Source of the DNA: Herpetosiphon gulosus
Lineage (GTDB): Bacteria; Chloroflexota; Chloroflexia; Chloroflexales; Herpetosiphonaceae
Direction of reading: 5' to 3'
Assembly (NCBI RefSeq): GCF_039545135.1
Contig: NZ_BAABRU010000014.1
Span: forward strand, 83,270 to 147,269
Length of the DNA stretch: 64,000 nt
Shown in pieces: positions 1 through 7,921 of the stretch (the stretch's first letter is position 1; each line of letters begins with the position of its first letter). Below the pieces are notes generated by a model, which saw only the letters and a list, made by a program, of their open reading frames with translations, ran no database searches and was not told where the DNA came from. The translations under genes and the position numbers were made by a program.

Positions 1-1278
1 AATTATGGTGGCCTCTCGGTGTTTGGTTATCCTTTGTCAGAGCCATTCCAAGAGCTGAACCCTGATACTGGCAAGGTCTATTGGGTCCAATATTTCGAGC
101 GTAATCGCTTCGAATATCATCCCGAAGAAAAACCTGAATTCCAAGTGTTGCTTGGTTTGTTGGGTAAACAATACTATAACGAACACAAAACCGAGCCAAA
201 ATTGGCCGTTAAGGAATGGTTCTTCCGCTATCACACCCGTGCCGAAGCCATCCCAGCCGATTTTATCTATGGCTACAATGTTCAAGCCTTCTACCAAGAA
301 CGCGATCGTTTGTATCAATTGGTCAACAACGCCGCCTTTGGCTGGATTCGCCAACAAGCACCTTGGGAAGATCTCCAAGCTGCTGACGGCACAATCTATT
401 GGGGCGAGTTAGATAAAGTTGTTAACGACGCTCACGCCAAGGGCATTAAAGTCTTGTTGAGTGTGGTTCGTTCGCCTGAATGGGCCAGCGAAAATGGTAC
501 TCACGGCTTGCCATCACGCCGCAACTTTCCCAAATTTGGCGATTTTATGCAGCGTATGGCGCAACGTTACAAAGGCAAAGTCCAAGCCTACGAAATTTGG
601 AACGAGCAAAATTATGCAATTGAAAATGGTGGTGTAGTAGCTCCAGCAGCCTATTATGTGGATATGTTGGAATATGCCTACAAAGGCGTGAAAGCTGCTG
701 ACCCCGAGGCAATTGTGGTTTCTGGCTCGCCAACCCCAACTGCAACCAATCGCACCGATATTGCAGTTGATGAGTTGATTTACTTTGCCCAAATGTTTGC
801 AATTCCAAAATTCTGGAATAACGTTGACGTAATTGGGGCACACTTCGGCGGCACCTATAATCCACCAGATACGAAGTGGCCCGATAACCCAGGCCCAGGC
901 CCAGGTTGGCGCGACAACTCTGAATTCTACTGGCGACGGATTGAAGATGTGCGTCAAGTGCTGGTCAACAGTGGCAACGGCGACCGCCAAATTTGGGTAA
1001 CCGAAATTGGCTGGGCTACCGCCAACACTAGCCCAGGCTTTGAGTATGGCAACTCGAATACCATCGAAGAACAAGGAGCTTACCTCGAACGAGCAATGTA
1101 TATGGCTCGCTACGATTATGCTCCATGGGTTGGCGCAATGTTCGTGTGGAATTTGAACTTCGCGGTGACCTCACCCGATCCGTTGCACGAAACTGCTTCA
1201 TTCGGGGTATTGAACCCTGATTGGAGCCCACGCCCAGCCTATACCCGCTTGCAACAGTTTGCAGCAACCCATAAATAA
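1..1278 (+). CDS. Clan GH-A glycoside hydrolase-like protein, 5' end outside window
   Basis: The frame is open from base 1, so the gene starts upstream and the GTG at 19 is not a convincing start. The visible part has an N-terminal stretch of about 80 residues (FGYPLSEPF, YFERNRFEYHPE, VLLGLLG) of a kind often found before surface glycosidase domains in Chloroflexota, then a TIM-barrel glycosidase domain. Two motifs fit clan GH-A (GH5/GH39-like): EIWNEQN, with the candidate acid/base Glu at 604-606, and WVTEIGWAT, with the candidate nucleophile Glu at 1003-1005. Probably secreted and acting on a polysaccharide, but the signal peptide is outside the window and substrate cannot be read. The barrel is closely similar to the next gene, so the two are tandem paralogues. 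Confidence 0.8.
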   Translation, partial: NYGGLSVFGYPLSEPFQELNPDTGKVYWVQYFERNRFEYHPEEKPEFQVLLGLLGKQYYNEHKTEPKLAVKEWFFRYHTRAEAIPADFIYGYNVQAFYQERDRLYQLVNNAAFGWIRQQAPWEDLQAADGTIYWGELDKVVNDAHAKGIKVLLSVVRSPEWASENGTHGLPSRRNFPKFGDFMQRMAQRYKGKVQAYEIWNEQNYAIENGGVVAPAAYYVDMLEYAYKGVKAADPEAIVVSGSPTPTATNRTDIAVDELIYFAQMFAIPKFWNNVDVIGAHFGGTYNPPDTKWPDNPGPGPGWRDNSEFYWRRIEDVRQVLVNSGNGDRQIWVTEIGWATANTSPGFEYGNSNTIEEQGAYLERAMYMARYDYAPWVGAMFVWNLNFAVTSPDPLHETASFGVLNPDWSPRPAYTRLQQFAATHK

Positions 1279-1295
1279 TTAACCGAGGTCGGTTG

Positions 1296-1348
1296 CAACA
1301 ACACGAAGATCACGCTCTGAAACCAGTGTTGTGATCTTCGTGTTGTTG
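1296..1348. terminator. 18-bp perfect inverted repeat between the two glycosidase genes
   Basis: CAACAACACGAAGATCAC (1296-1313) and its exact reverse complement (1331-1348) flank a 17-nt loop. There is no U-tract after the stem, so it may be a factor-assisted terminator, RNA-stability hairpin or attenuator rather than a classical intrinsic terminator. It ends 6 nt before the GAGGAG ribosome binding site of the next gene. Confidence 0.55.
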
Positions 1349-1366
1349 TCTGACGAGGAGTTTGAT

Positions 1367-2593
1367 ATGTCTAAATCACGCTGGTTAAGTGCCGCCATGG
1401 TCTGCTTGCTAGCCGTTAATCTTTTGGCGGCCTGTGGTGGCGATAGTGCGCCCACTACCCAACCAACCAATCCTGAGGCGGCTACGGTTACGCCCGAAAC
1501 TGCTGCCCCAACCACTGACAGCAATCCGCCAATGACCACGGGCAATCCTTTGCAATTGCCCTATTTGCAATATGGCGCAGCGGCGCAACTGTACTACACT
1601 GATCGTAATCGCGCCTTGACCTTAATGAACAATGCTGGGTTCGATTGGGTGCGCCAACAGATTCAATGGAAAGATATTGAAGGCCCAAAAGGCAACTTTG
1701 GCTGGGGCGAGCTTGATGCAATCGTTGCTGATGCCAACGCCAAAAATATCAAAGTGCTGCTGAGCATTGTGCGTTCGCCATCGTGGGCACGCGCCGATGG
1801 CACCAATGGCATGCCCGATAACATCAAAGATTTTGGCGATTTCGTCGAGGCCTTGGTTGTGCGCTACAAAGGCAAAGTCCAAGCCTACGAAATTTGGAAC
1901 GAGCAAAATCTTGATCATGAAAATGGTGGTTCACGTGAGTCGATCGACGCTGCCAAATATGTTGATCTCTTGGTCGAAGCCTACAATCGGATCAAACCGA
2001 TCGATCCTGAAGCCTTTGTCATTTCAGGAGCATTGACTTCAACTGGTGATTCACCAGCGGCGATCGACGATCTGACCTACTTTGAGCAAATGTTTAGCTA
2101 CAAAGATGGCATTTTCAAAGATCATATCGATGGTGTAGGCTTCCATCCTTCACCTTCATACAATCCACCAGATACGTTATGGCCCGACCAACCAGGCCCA
2201 GGTCCAGGCTGGCTCGAAAGCCCAACCCACTACTTCCGCCATATCGAAAACCTCAAAATCTTGATGGATAAATATGGCATGCAAGATTATCAAGTTTGGG
2301 TGACTGAGTTTGGCTGGGCGACCCAAAACACCAGCCCAGGCTATGAATATGGCAACGAAATTAGCTTTGAACAACAAGGCCAATATGTGCTTGATGCACT
2401 ACAAATGACCCGCCGCGATTACCCATGGGTCGCCACCATGTTTGTGTGGAACCTCAATTTTGCGGTAACTTCGCCTGATCCGCTTGATCAAACCGCCTCA
2501 TTCGGCATTCTCAACCCCGATTGGAGTCCACGGCCAGTCTTTGAAAAAATTCAAGGCTTTGTTAACGCCGTCAAGACCGAGGAAGGCCGCTAA
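1367..2593 (+). CDS. Lipoprotein clan GH-A glycoside hydrolase-like protein
   Basis: 408 residues. The start at 1367 is chosen over the upstream GTG at 1331 because GAGGAG lies at 1355-1360 and the protein then begins with a lipoprotein signal peptide: hydrophobic core, lipobox LAAC, acylated Cys23. A Thr/Pro-rich linker (about 25-60) precedes the TIM-barrel domain. Candidate catalytic residues are Glu179 in EIWNEQN (acid/base) and Glu314 in WVTEFGWAT (nucleophile), as in clan GH-A (GH39/GH5-like). It should be a membrane-anchored, outward-facing glycosidase. It is a paralogue of the preceding gene without that gene's N-terminal domain. Substrate unknown. Confidence 0.85.
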   Translation: MSKSRWLSAAMVCLLAVNLLAACGGDSAPTTQPTNPEAATVTPETAAPTTDSNPPMTTGNPLQLPYLQYGAAAQLYYTDRNRALTLMNNAGFDWVRQQIQWKDIEGPKGNFGWGELDAIVADANAKNIKVLLSIVRSPSWARADGTNGMPDNIKDFGDFVEALVVRYKGKVQAYEIWNEQNLDHENGGSRESIDAAKYVDLLVEAYNRIKPIDPEAFVISGALTSTGDSPAAIDDLTYFEQMFSYKDGIFKDHIDGVGFHPSPSYNPPDTLWPDQPGPGPGWLESPTHYFRHIENLKILMDKYGMQDYQVWVTEFGWATQNTSPGYEYGNEISFEQQGQYVLDALQMTRRDYPWVATMFVWNLNFAVTSPDPLDQTASFGILNPDWSPRPVFEKIQGFVNAVKTEEGR

Positions 2594-2599
2594 ACGTTG

Positions 2600-2633
2600 G
2601 ATTCGGCATAGAACTGTTGCTCTATGCCGAATC
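2600..2633 (+). terminator. Hairpin after the glycosidase lipoprotein
   Basis: GATTCGGCATAG (2600-2611) pairs perfectly with CTATGCCGAATC (2622-2633) across a 10-nt loop. No U-tract follows. It separates the glycosidase pair from the operon starting at 2705. Confidence 0.6.
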
Positions 2634-2704
2634 GCATACCTTATGCCACAGCCGCCAAGACTCTGGTATACTAGCACGCGGTTTCATACGCAATGGAGGT
2701 CAGC

Positions 2705-3079
2705 GTGATTGCGGTTTATCACCTAAATGCTGGCTCAACTGGCATCGAAGTTCGGATTTTATCTGAGGCTATTCGGAGCGCCCGTAACTTGACATGGGCC
2801 GCAACTCCGGCTCATGCTGATATTTTTGTACTGACTGGGCCAATTCCACTGCTGTTGCGCCCAGCTTTAATGAACGTTTGGCGCGATTTTATTGCTGATC
2901 GTGCCCCACTAATTGCCTTAGGTCGCGCCAGCATCGATGGGCATCCGTTTGGGCGTGGTGGGCTGGCCGAGCTACCAGAAATTCAAGTAGCCGCCAAAAT
3001 CGACGGCGATCCGCCGACGGTTGCAGCAATTCAGGCCGGAATTGTCCAAGCCCTCAATGCCCGTACCGCCAAACACTAA
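2705..3079 (+). CDS. Cysteine-free NuoB/hydrogenase-small-subunit-like protein
   Basis: 124 residues. The GTG at 2705 is preferred because GGAGG sits 5 nt upstream (2695-2699); an in-frame ATG at 2693 overlaps that site. The pattern AHADIFVLTGP, then P.LMNVWRDF, then PLIALGRASIDGHPFG, and near the end KIDGDPPTVAAIQAGIVQAL matches the order in the 20-kDa Fe-S subunit of complex I and group 4 hydrogenases (ADV..VTGP, VIA.G.CA..GG, V.GCPP....I..GI..AL). That subunit normally binds a 4Fe-4S cluster through four cysteines, but this protein contains no cysteine. The site appears to have become GRAS and GDPP, so cluster binding is lost. The partner NuoH-like gene begins 9 nt downstream. The homology is pattern recognition, not a search result. 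Confidence 0.65.
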   Translation: MIAVYHLNAGSTGIEVRILSEAIRSARNLTWAATPAHADIFVLTGPIPLLLRPALMNVWRDFIADRAPLIALGRASIDGHPFGRGGLAELPEIQVAAKIDGDPPTVAAIQAGIVQALNARTAKH

Positions 3080-3088
3080 AGGTCGTTT

Positions 3089-3934
3089 ATGAATACATTG
3101 CTTCAACAATTGATTGCTGCGTTGCTCTACCCTGGTTTGCTCACCACAATGTTGTTAACCCTTGCCGTGATTGGAATTACCAAGTTGCATGCGCCTGGGG
3201 GTGGCTTAAGCCGTGGTTTTTTAGCAGCCTTGCAGGGCAAAACCTCGCTCAATCTAGCCCTAGCAGCACTTTTGGCGCTAATTGCCCCAGCATTTTTGCC
3301 ATGGGCCGGCTCGCCGCTGGCAACAACCCGTTTGGGACAATTATGGTTGGCGTGGGCTTTGCTCGAAACCTCGTTTATGCTAGCACTGATGCCTGGCTTA
3401 CAAAGTTTGGCTGCTTCGAGCGTGCGGGCCGCCATGCGCGAGGCCCAACTCAGCAGCGCAGGCCGAATTGTGCTTTGGTTGGCGTTGGGGGTGGCACTTT
3501 GGACAGGCGATAATTGGCAGTGGAATATTGTGCCAGCGCGATTTTTGGCATTAATCGCAGCGGCCATGGCTTTGCCTGTGGCGCTTGGTTGGGGGCCATT
3601 TGCCCACGATTGGAGCCTCACCCCAGGCGGCCCCGAAGCCGAACTCAACCGCGCTAGTGCCGAGCTAGCCCAATGGGGCCGGGCGATTCGTGCGACCGTC
3701 TTGTTAAGCTTGATTCCACTTTTGGGTTTTCCAATCACGGCAGGCTTGCATTGGTCGTTGCATGTGGCCTTGACCATCGCTACTACCTTGGCCTTGGCGG
3801 GAGTTGGCCGTTATATTAATGGTTCAACTGTGCGCCAACCCTTGAGTGAGAGCTTACGTTGGTGTTATACTCGCGCCTTGCCTTTAGCCTTGCTGAGCGG
3901 AATTGTCTTGGTGGCGATGCAGCGTTGGCTGTAG
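3089..3934 (+). CDS. NuoH/HycD-like polytopic membrane protein
   Basis: 281 residues, mostly hydrophobic, with about eight predicted membrane spans. The segment SSVRAAMREAQLSSAGRIV resembles the NuoH stretch RAA.Q..SYE. The later GPF-(8)-GGPEAELNRASAELAQWGRAIR resembles the loop APFDLPEGE.ELV.G...EYS of complex I subunit H and the hydrogenase membrane subunit. In those complexes this subunit forms the quinone/proton interface under the NuoB subunit, which fits its position directly after the NuoB-like gene. The usual acidic and Arg residues are only partly kept. No antiporter-like or catalytic large subunit lies nearby, so energy conversion cannot be assumed. Confidence 0.6.
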   Translation: MNTLLQQLIAALLYPGLLTTMLLTLAVIGITKLHAPGGGLSRGFLAALQGKTSLNLALAALLALIAPAFLPWAGSPLATTRLGQLWLAWALLETSFMLALMPGLQSLAASSVRAAMREAQLSSAGRIVLWLALGVALWTGDNWQWNIVPARFLALIAAAMALPVALGWGPFAHDWSLTPGGPEAELNRASAELAQWGRAIRATVLLSLIPLLGFPITAGLHWSLHVALTIATTLALAGVGRYINGSTVRQPLSESLRWCYTRALPLALLSGIVLVAMQRWL

Positions 3935-3944
3935 GAGAGAAGCG

Positions 3945-4916
3945 ATGACTGCCTTATTGCTTGAGAAAATCGTCAAACGTTTTGATACGACAACCATTTT
4001 GCGCCAACTCAATTTGCTGGTGCAAGAAGGTCAGGTTTATGGGTTGCTAGGAGCCAATGGCGCAGGCAAATCGACCTTAATTCACCTAATCATGGGTTTT
4101 TTATACCCCGATAGTGGCCGAATTGAGGTTTTTGGCAAAACACCCACTGCCATGCATGGTCAAATTGGCTACTTGCCTGAACGCCTACGCTACCACACTC
4201 ACTGTAGTGCCCGCGAATATCTGACTGCTATGGGCAATTTTGCTGGCATGCGCGGAGCCAGCCTCACCAGCCGGATCAACGATTTGCTCGAATTGGTTGG
4301 TTTAACTGAGGCTGCTGATCGGCGGATGCGCAATTATTCCAAGGGTATGACTCAGCGCGTCGGAATCGCCCAAGCCTTGCTTAGCGACCCGCAACTGCTG
4401 CTGATCGACGAGCCATCATCGGGCCTCGACCCGCAAGGTCAACTTGAAATGCGCGATCTTTTGCTGGATTTACGCAGTCATGGCCATACGATTTTGATCT
4501 GCTCGCATCAGCTTGATGAGATTGAGGCAGTCTGTAATCGGGTGGGCATTTTAGTGCATGGTGCAATTGCTGCTGAAACCGATTTAGCCCAACTAACTGG
4601 CACGAACGGCGTAGTCATCACGCTTAAAGAAACCCCAACCGATGCGCTCGATTTTGCCCTACGTTCGATCGACCCAAGCATTGTGCGTGATGATCGCTTT
4701 ATCACTGTGCCCGAAAATAGCCCAACCTTGCAAGGGCGTTTATTGCAATTATTGCTTGACGAAGGTTATACCGTGGCTTCATTGCAACCAAGCCTTGGCA
4801 ATCTGCGCGATCTCTATTTGCACGTTGTATCTGGTAAAGAACCACCAGCTGAAATGCAGCCCCAAGCGCCGCTGGCTATTCTGGATAGTTTGTTAGCTGG
4901 CGAGGAGCAGCAATAA
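3945..4916 (+). CDS. ABC transporter ATP-binding protein (ABC-2 exporter type)
   Basis: 323 residues. The start at 3945 follows AGGAG (3933-3937), which overlaps the stop of the previous gene; the earlier in-frame GTG at 3903 lies inside that gene. Walker A is GANGAGKST (36-44). The signature is YSKGMTQRVGIAQALL, with SKGM replacing SGGQ as in CcmA/DRR-type exporters, and Walker B/D-loop is LLIDEPSSGLD. A C-terminal regulatory domain of about 100 residues follows. Its stop overlaps the permease start by one base, so the two should form one transporter. Substrate unknown. Confidence 0.9.
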   Translation: MTALLLEKIVKRFDTTTILRQLNLLVQEGQVYGLLGANGAGKSTLIHLIMGFLYPDSGRIEVFGKTPTAMHGQIGYLPERLRYHTHCSAREYLTAMGNFAGMRGASLTSRINDLLELVGLTEAADRRMRNYSKGMTQRVGIAQALLSDPQLLLIDEPSSGLDPQGQLEMRDLLLDLRSHGHTILICSHQLDEIEAVCNRVGILVHGAIAAETDLAQLTGTNGVVITLKETPTDALDFALRSIDPSIVRDDRFITVPENSPTLQGRLLQLLLDEGYTVASLQPSLGNLRDLYLHVVSGKEPPAEMQPQAPLAILDSLLAGEEQQ

Positions 4917-5695
4917 TGGCAAAACTTCGACAAATTTGGGCTTGGACACGCTTCATTTGGAGCGAATACCAACGAACAGGGCGTTTTTTGGTTGAGCTAG
5001 GGGCATTAATTATTTTTGCCTATGTATTTCTACGCAAACCCAATGTTGAGGCGCATCTTACCGCCACTCAATTCTTTGGCATGACCGCCATTTTTGTGCT
5101 CTGTCAGACAATTTTCACCACAACGATGATGGCAGGCCTGGGCAATCGACCGCAAGGCTATGTGGTTTTGGCTCGCTCATTAGGTCGCAAAGGCTATTTA
5201 GTTGGCCTCTTTTTAGTCGCCTTTTTAATGAGCTTGGTTAATTTAATTCTCTGTACTATTATCGTCACCATCATCAACAAGCCCGTCTTGTGGGATGCAG
5301 TGATTTGGGGCGCGGGAGCCTTGCCGCTAATTTTAGATATTGCTTTGGTAACTGCCTTAGTGCTGTTACTCTCAAGTTTGGTGTTATCGCAAGGCTGGCG
5401 CTTGAGCATTTTGGCGGTAATTGCCTTGGCTTCGTTGAGTACCAGCGATATTTTCACCAATACCTTTGATCCAAATGGCAGCCTTGGCAAAATTTTGGCA
5501 GCAATTCGCACGATCGTTGGCATTCCGCTAACCCCATTGTTTGCAGGCTTTGAACTAGCGGTTACGCGCCAAGCCTATGAAAGCAATTTGAATCAGGCCT
5601 TGGCAATTTTAGCTGGTCAGGCTGCGCTATTAATTGCGGTGAGTGCGTTTGGCTTTTTTGCCTTTGAACGGCGCGATATTATTTTAGGAGCCTAA
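4916..5695 (+). CDS. ABC transporter permease (ABC-2 type)
   Basis: 259 residues with about six hydrophobic segments, the first near residues 24-42, and the layout of an ABC-2 type export permease. The ATG uses the last base of the ATPase stop codon (TAATG), suggesting translational coupling. With the ATPase it likely forms a homodimeric exporter. It lies in the run that also encodes the NuoB/NuoH-like pair and the GlpB-like flavoprotein; what links the three activities cannot be read from sequence. Confidence 0.85.
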   Translation: MAKLRQIWAWTRFIWSEYQRTGRFLVELGALIIFAYVFLRKPNVEAHLTATQFFGMTAIFVLCQTIFTTTMMAGLGNRPQGYVVLARSLGRKGYLVGLFLVAFLMSLVNLILCTIIVTIINKPVLWDAVIWGAGALPLILDIALVTALVLLLSSLVLSQGWRLSILAVIALASLSTSDIFTNTFDPNGSLGKILAAIRTIVGIPLTPLFAGFELAVTRQAYESNLNQALAILAGQAALLIAVSAFGFFAFERRDIILGA

Positions 5696-5696
5696 G

Positions 5697-6902
5697 GTGC
5701 AAGCTGATGTGTTGGTGATTGGCGCAGGCCTTGCTGGCTTGTGGAGCGCAATCTTGCATGCGCAAGCAGGCCGCAAGGTTACCCTACTGGCCAAAGGCCA
5801 AGGAACCTTGCCATGGAGCAGCGGTTGCCTTGATCTCGTGCCGCAACAACCAACCAACCCAGATCATCCCTACTCCAAACTCCAAACTGCACTTGAACCA
5901 GCAACTCACGCTTGGCTTAAATTCAGCCAACAGCAAGATTATCGGTTTGTTGCCAACTTAAAGCAGCATTATTGGCTGCCAACAGCAATCGGTACATGGC
6001 GACCAACCAACGCCGTACCATTAACCATGCTCAATGCTGAACGCTCAATCATCAGCAGTTATCGGGTGTTGGTGCTAGGCTTCCGCGAATTACGCGATTT
6101 CTTCCCGCCCTTGTTGTCAGCACGACTTACCCAGCAAGGCCTTGCCGCTCGTGGTTGCTACTTAACCATGCCTCCTAGCCAACGATCCCGAGATTTCAAT
6201 AGCGCTAATTTGGCGCGTTTATGCGAACATGCTAGTTTTCGCCAAGCCCTGATCAAGCAGATCGATCAGATTCGTGGTGATGCTCAACTACTGCTGTTTC
6301 CCGCCGTACTTGGCATCAGCCACACCACCAGCATCATCAATGAGTTGCAAACAGCCTTAGGATGTTTGGTGGCTGAAGTGCCAACCCTGCCGACCAATGT
6401 GGCCGGATTACGCTTGCAACGCATGTTGATGACGGAATTAGAGCGGTTGAATGGGCGAATTCAACTGAATGCTGAGGTTATTCGCGGCGAATTTGTCGAT
6501 CGGCGCTTGGTTGCGGTCTATAGTGCGGCGGCGGCTCGCGAACAGCGCCATACTGCTGATCACTATATTTTGGCAACTGGTGGCATTGGCGGTGGTGGAT
6601 TACGCGCCGATTATCCCAATGGCTTACGTGAAACAGCGCTGAATTTGCCAGTTCAGCAACCCAACCAGCGTGATCAATGGTTCGAGGCCAATGTGCATGC
6701 CCAACATCAACTCTTCACATCGGGCATTGCAGTTAATCAACAACTTCAGCCAATTGATGCTGAACAGCAGCCAATCGCTGAAAATGTGCAAGTGGTTGGG
6801 GCAGCCTTGGCTGGCTGCGACCCAATTCGCGAACGCTGGGTTGAGGGTTTAGCCCTTGCCAGCGCGACCTTTGGCTTTGAGAGTCGAGCGTTCAGGGGCT
6901 AG
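5697..6902 (+). CDS. GlpB-like FAD-dependent oxidoreductase, C-terminus replaced by repeat
   Basis: 401 residues, GTG start one base after the permease stop with AGGAG upstream. A Rossmann FAD motif G9-A-G11-L-A-G14 opens the protein (VLVIGAGLAGLWSA). A late segment, VVGAALAGCDPIRERWVEGLALASA, matches the C-terminal FAD region of subunit B of anaerobic glycerol-3-phosphate dehydrogenase (GG.DPI......G.A.A). In GlpABC this subunit passes electrons from GlpA towards the membrane, but glpA and glpC are not adjacent. The last residues (ESRAFRG) and the stop are encoded by the first copy of a 40-bp intergenic repeat starting at 6881, so the natural C-terminus seems to have been overwritten, probably only a few residues. 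Confidence 0.7.
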   Translation: MQADVLVIGAGLAGLWSAILHAQAGRKVTLLAKGQGTLPWSSGCLDLVPQQPTNPDHPYSKLQTALEPATHAWLKFSQQQDYRFVANLKQHYWLPTAIGTWRPTNAVPLTMLNAERSIISSYRVLVLGFRELRDFFPPLLSARLTQQGLAARGCYLTMPPSQRSRDFNSANLARLCEHASFRQALIKQIDQIRGDAQLLLFPAVLGISHTTSIINELQTALGCLVAEVPTLPTNVAGLRLQRMLMTELERLNGRIQLNAEVIRGEFVDRRLVAVYSAAAAREQRHTADHYILATGGIGGGGLRADYPNGLRETALNLPVQQPNQRDQWFEANVHAQHQLFTSGIAVNQQLQPIDAEQQPIAENVQVVGAALAGCDPIRERWVEGLALASATFGFESRAFRG

Positions 6903-6960
6903 GGGGCAGGGATCAGTTAAGAGTCGAGGATTCAGGGGCTAGGGGCCAGGGATCAGTTTG
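6881..6960. repeat. Two tandem 40-bp copies of the family (a) repeat
   Basis: Copies at 6881-6920 and 6921-6960 both read GAGTCGAG..TTCAGGGGCT then AGGGG.CAGG and GATCAGTT, with about five differences. The first copy supplies the final codons and the TAG of the GlpB-like gene. Confidence 0.85.
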
Positions 6961-6973
6961 GATTACAAAAATA

Positions 6974-7020
6974 GGCTATTGGCTTTTGATATTCCAACCA
7001 ATCTCCGATAGCCGATAGCC
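6974..7020. repeat. 47-nt palindromic element (family d)
   Basis: GGCTATTGGC (6974-6983) pairs with GCCGATAGCC (7011-7020) with one mismatch. A copy in opposite orientation lies at 39423-39469 and matches at about 44 of 47 positions; a diverged relative is at 18572-18642. Behaves like a small REP/MITE-type element. Confidence 0.75.
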
Positions 7021-7028
7021 ATACTCCA

Positions 7029-7080
7029 CTCTGCGCCTCTGGGTTAAATCTAGCCCCTGAACCCTAGTCCCTCACCCTAA
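7029..7080. repeat. Families (c) and (a) repeat remnants
   Basis: CTCTGCGCCTCTGGGTTAAA (about 7029-7048) is followed by TAGCCCCTGAACCCTAGTCC and CTCACCC. The same units recur at 18650, 21808 and 59329. No other function is visible in 6961-7086. Confidence 0.7.
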
Positions 7081-7086
7081 TGTTCT

Positions 7087-7587
7087 TTAGCGGACTGTCA
7101 TAACTTCGACATCAAACACCAAATCGGCGTTAGCTGGAATCGTCCCCTGACCTTGCTCGCCATAGGCCAAGGCTGAAGGAATAATCAAGCGGCGTTTGCC
7201 TCCTTGCTTGATGCCAACCAATCCTTCGTTCCAGCCCGTGATGACCATTGCTCCGCCAACACCTTCAACCGCAAATGGCTGGCCCCCAACATTTGAATCG
7301 AATTGTGAGCCATCGGATTTAAGGTAGCCAGTGTAAAAAACCTCAGCCGTTGAACCAGCGGTTACTTCGGGGCCACTACCGACTACAATATCCACATAGC
7401 GCAAGCCACTGGCAGTTTGCTTAACTTCTAAACCATTGGGCAGCGCTGGAATAACTGCCGAAACATCTGAAATATCTACGCCAGTCGTTGCTGAGGTTGG
7501 CATAGCGGTGGGGTTTTCGGGGCGAGCAATCTCACCACAGCCAATCAAACTCACTGCAACCAACATCGAAAGAAGAATACGCTTCAC
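7087..7587 (-). CDS. FKBP-type peptidyl-prolyl cis-trans isomerase lipoprotein
   Basis: 166 residues. The GTG at 7587 is preferred over ATGs further upstream because AAAGGG sits 6 nt before it and the protein then starts with a compact lipoprotein signal (MKRILLSMLVAVSLIGC, lipid on Cys17). After a linker, the FKBP domain runs from about residue 50 to the end: TASGLRYVDIVVGSG, FYTGYL, FDS, WNEGLVGIKQGGKRRLIIP, LAYGEQGQGTIPAN, LVFDVEVM. These are the usual active-site and FK506-pocket positions. It should catalyse prolyl isomerisation of exported proteins at the outer face of the membrane. It stands alone, convergent with the GlpB-like gene. Confidence 0.93.
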   Translation of the reverse strand: MKRILLSMLVAVSLIGCGEIARPENPTAMPTSATTGVDISDVSAVIPALPNGLEVKQTASGLRYVDIVVGSGPEVTAGSTAEVFYTGYLKSDGSQFDSNVGGQPFAVEGVGGAMVITGWNEGLVGIKQGGKRRLIIPSALAYGEQGQGTIPANADLVFDVEVMTVR

Positions 7588-7758
7588 GGAAAGCCCTTTC
7601 ATCACAAATTGAAACCAAACGCCGCTATTATACCTTGCTTCACGGATTCATCAGCTTTACATCATTTTCAAAGCGTTGGCAATCTTCTAGGATAGGGCGT
7701 GGAACAATCTATGCATGGTTGACGTTATATTGATACGCAAACACAAAGGGGGTTCCCA

Positions 7759-7851
7759 ATGGAACGATTGTCAGACAAAATTTCAGCCGCATTATTCGTC
7801 GTTATGCTTCTGTCGATACCCTTTTTATATGCAATTGTCAGCGGCAGTTAA
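7759..7851 (+). CDS. 30-residue single-span membrane protein
   Basis: ATG at 7759 lies 6 nt after a strong AAAGGGGG ribosome binding site and the ORF ends in TAA. The peptide has a charged start (MERLSDK), a hydrophobic core of about 18 residues and a short polar end (IVSGS), so one membrane span is likely. It sits alone in the gap between the FKBP and the next operon. TTGACG at 7719-7724 may be a -35 but no good -10 follows. Function unknown; the start signal and hydrophobic pattern are the only support. Confidence 0.5.
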   Translation: MERLSDKISAALFVVMLLSIPFLYAIVSGS

Positions 7852-7921
7852 CTTCACTGTCGCCAAATATTAATCTCACTCAGCACATGAGTCGTGTATA
7901 ATGCGGCGAAGGAGATTAGGT

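Noticed and set aside
514..1074. Minus-strand 186-codon frame in the first glycosidase gene
   Set aside because: Shadow of a well-supported gene, no start signal.
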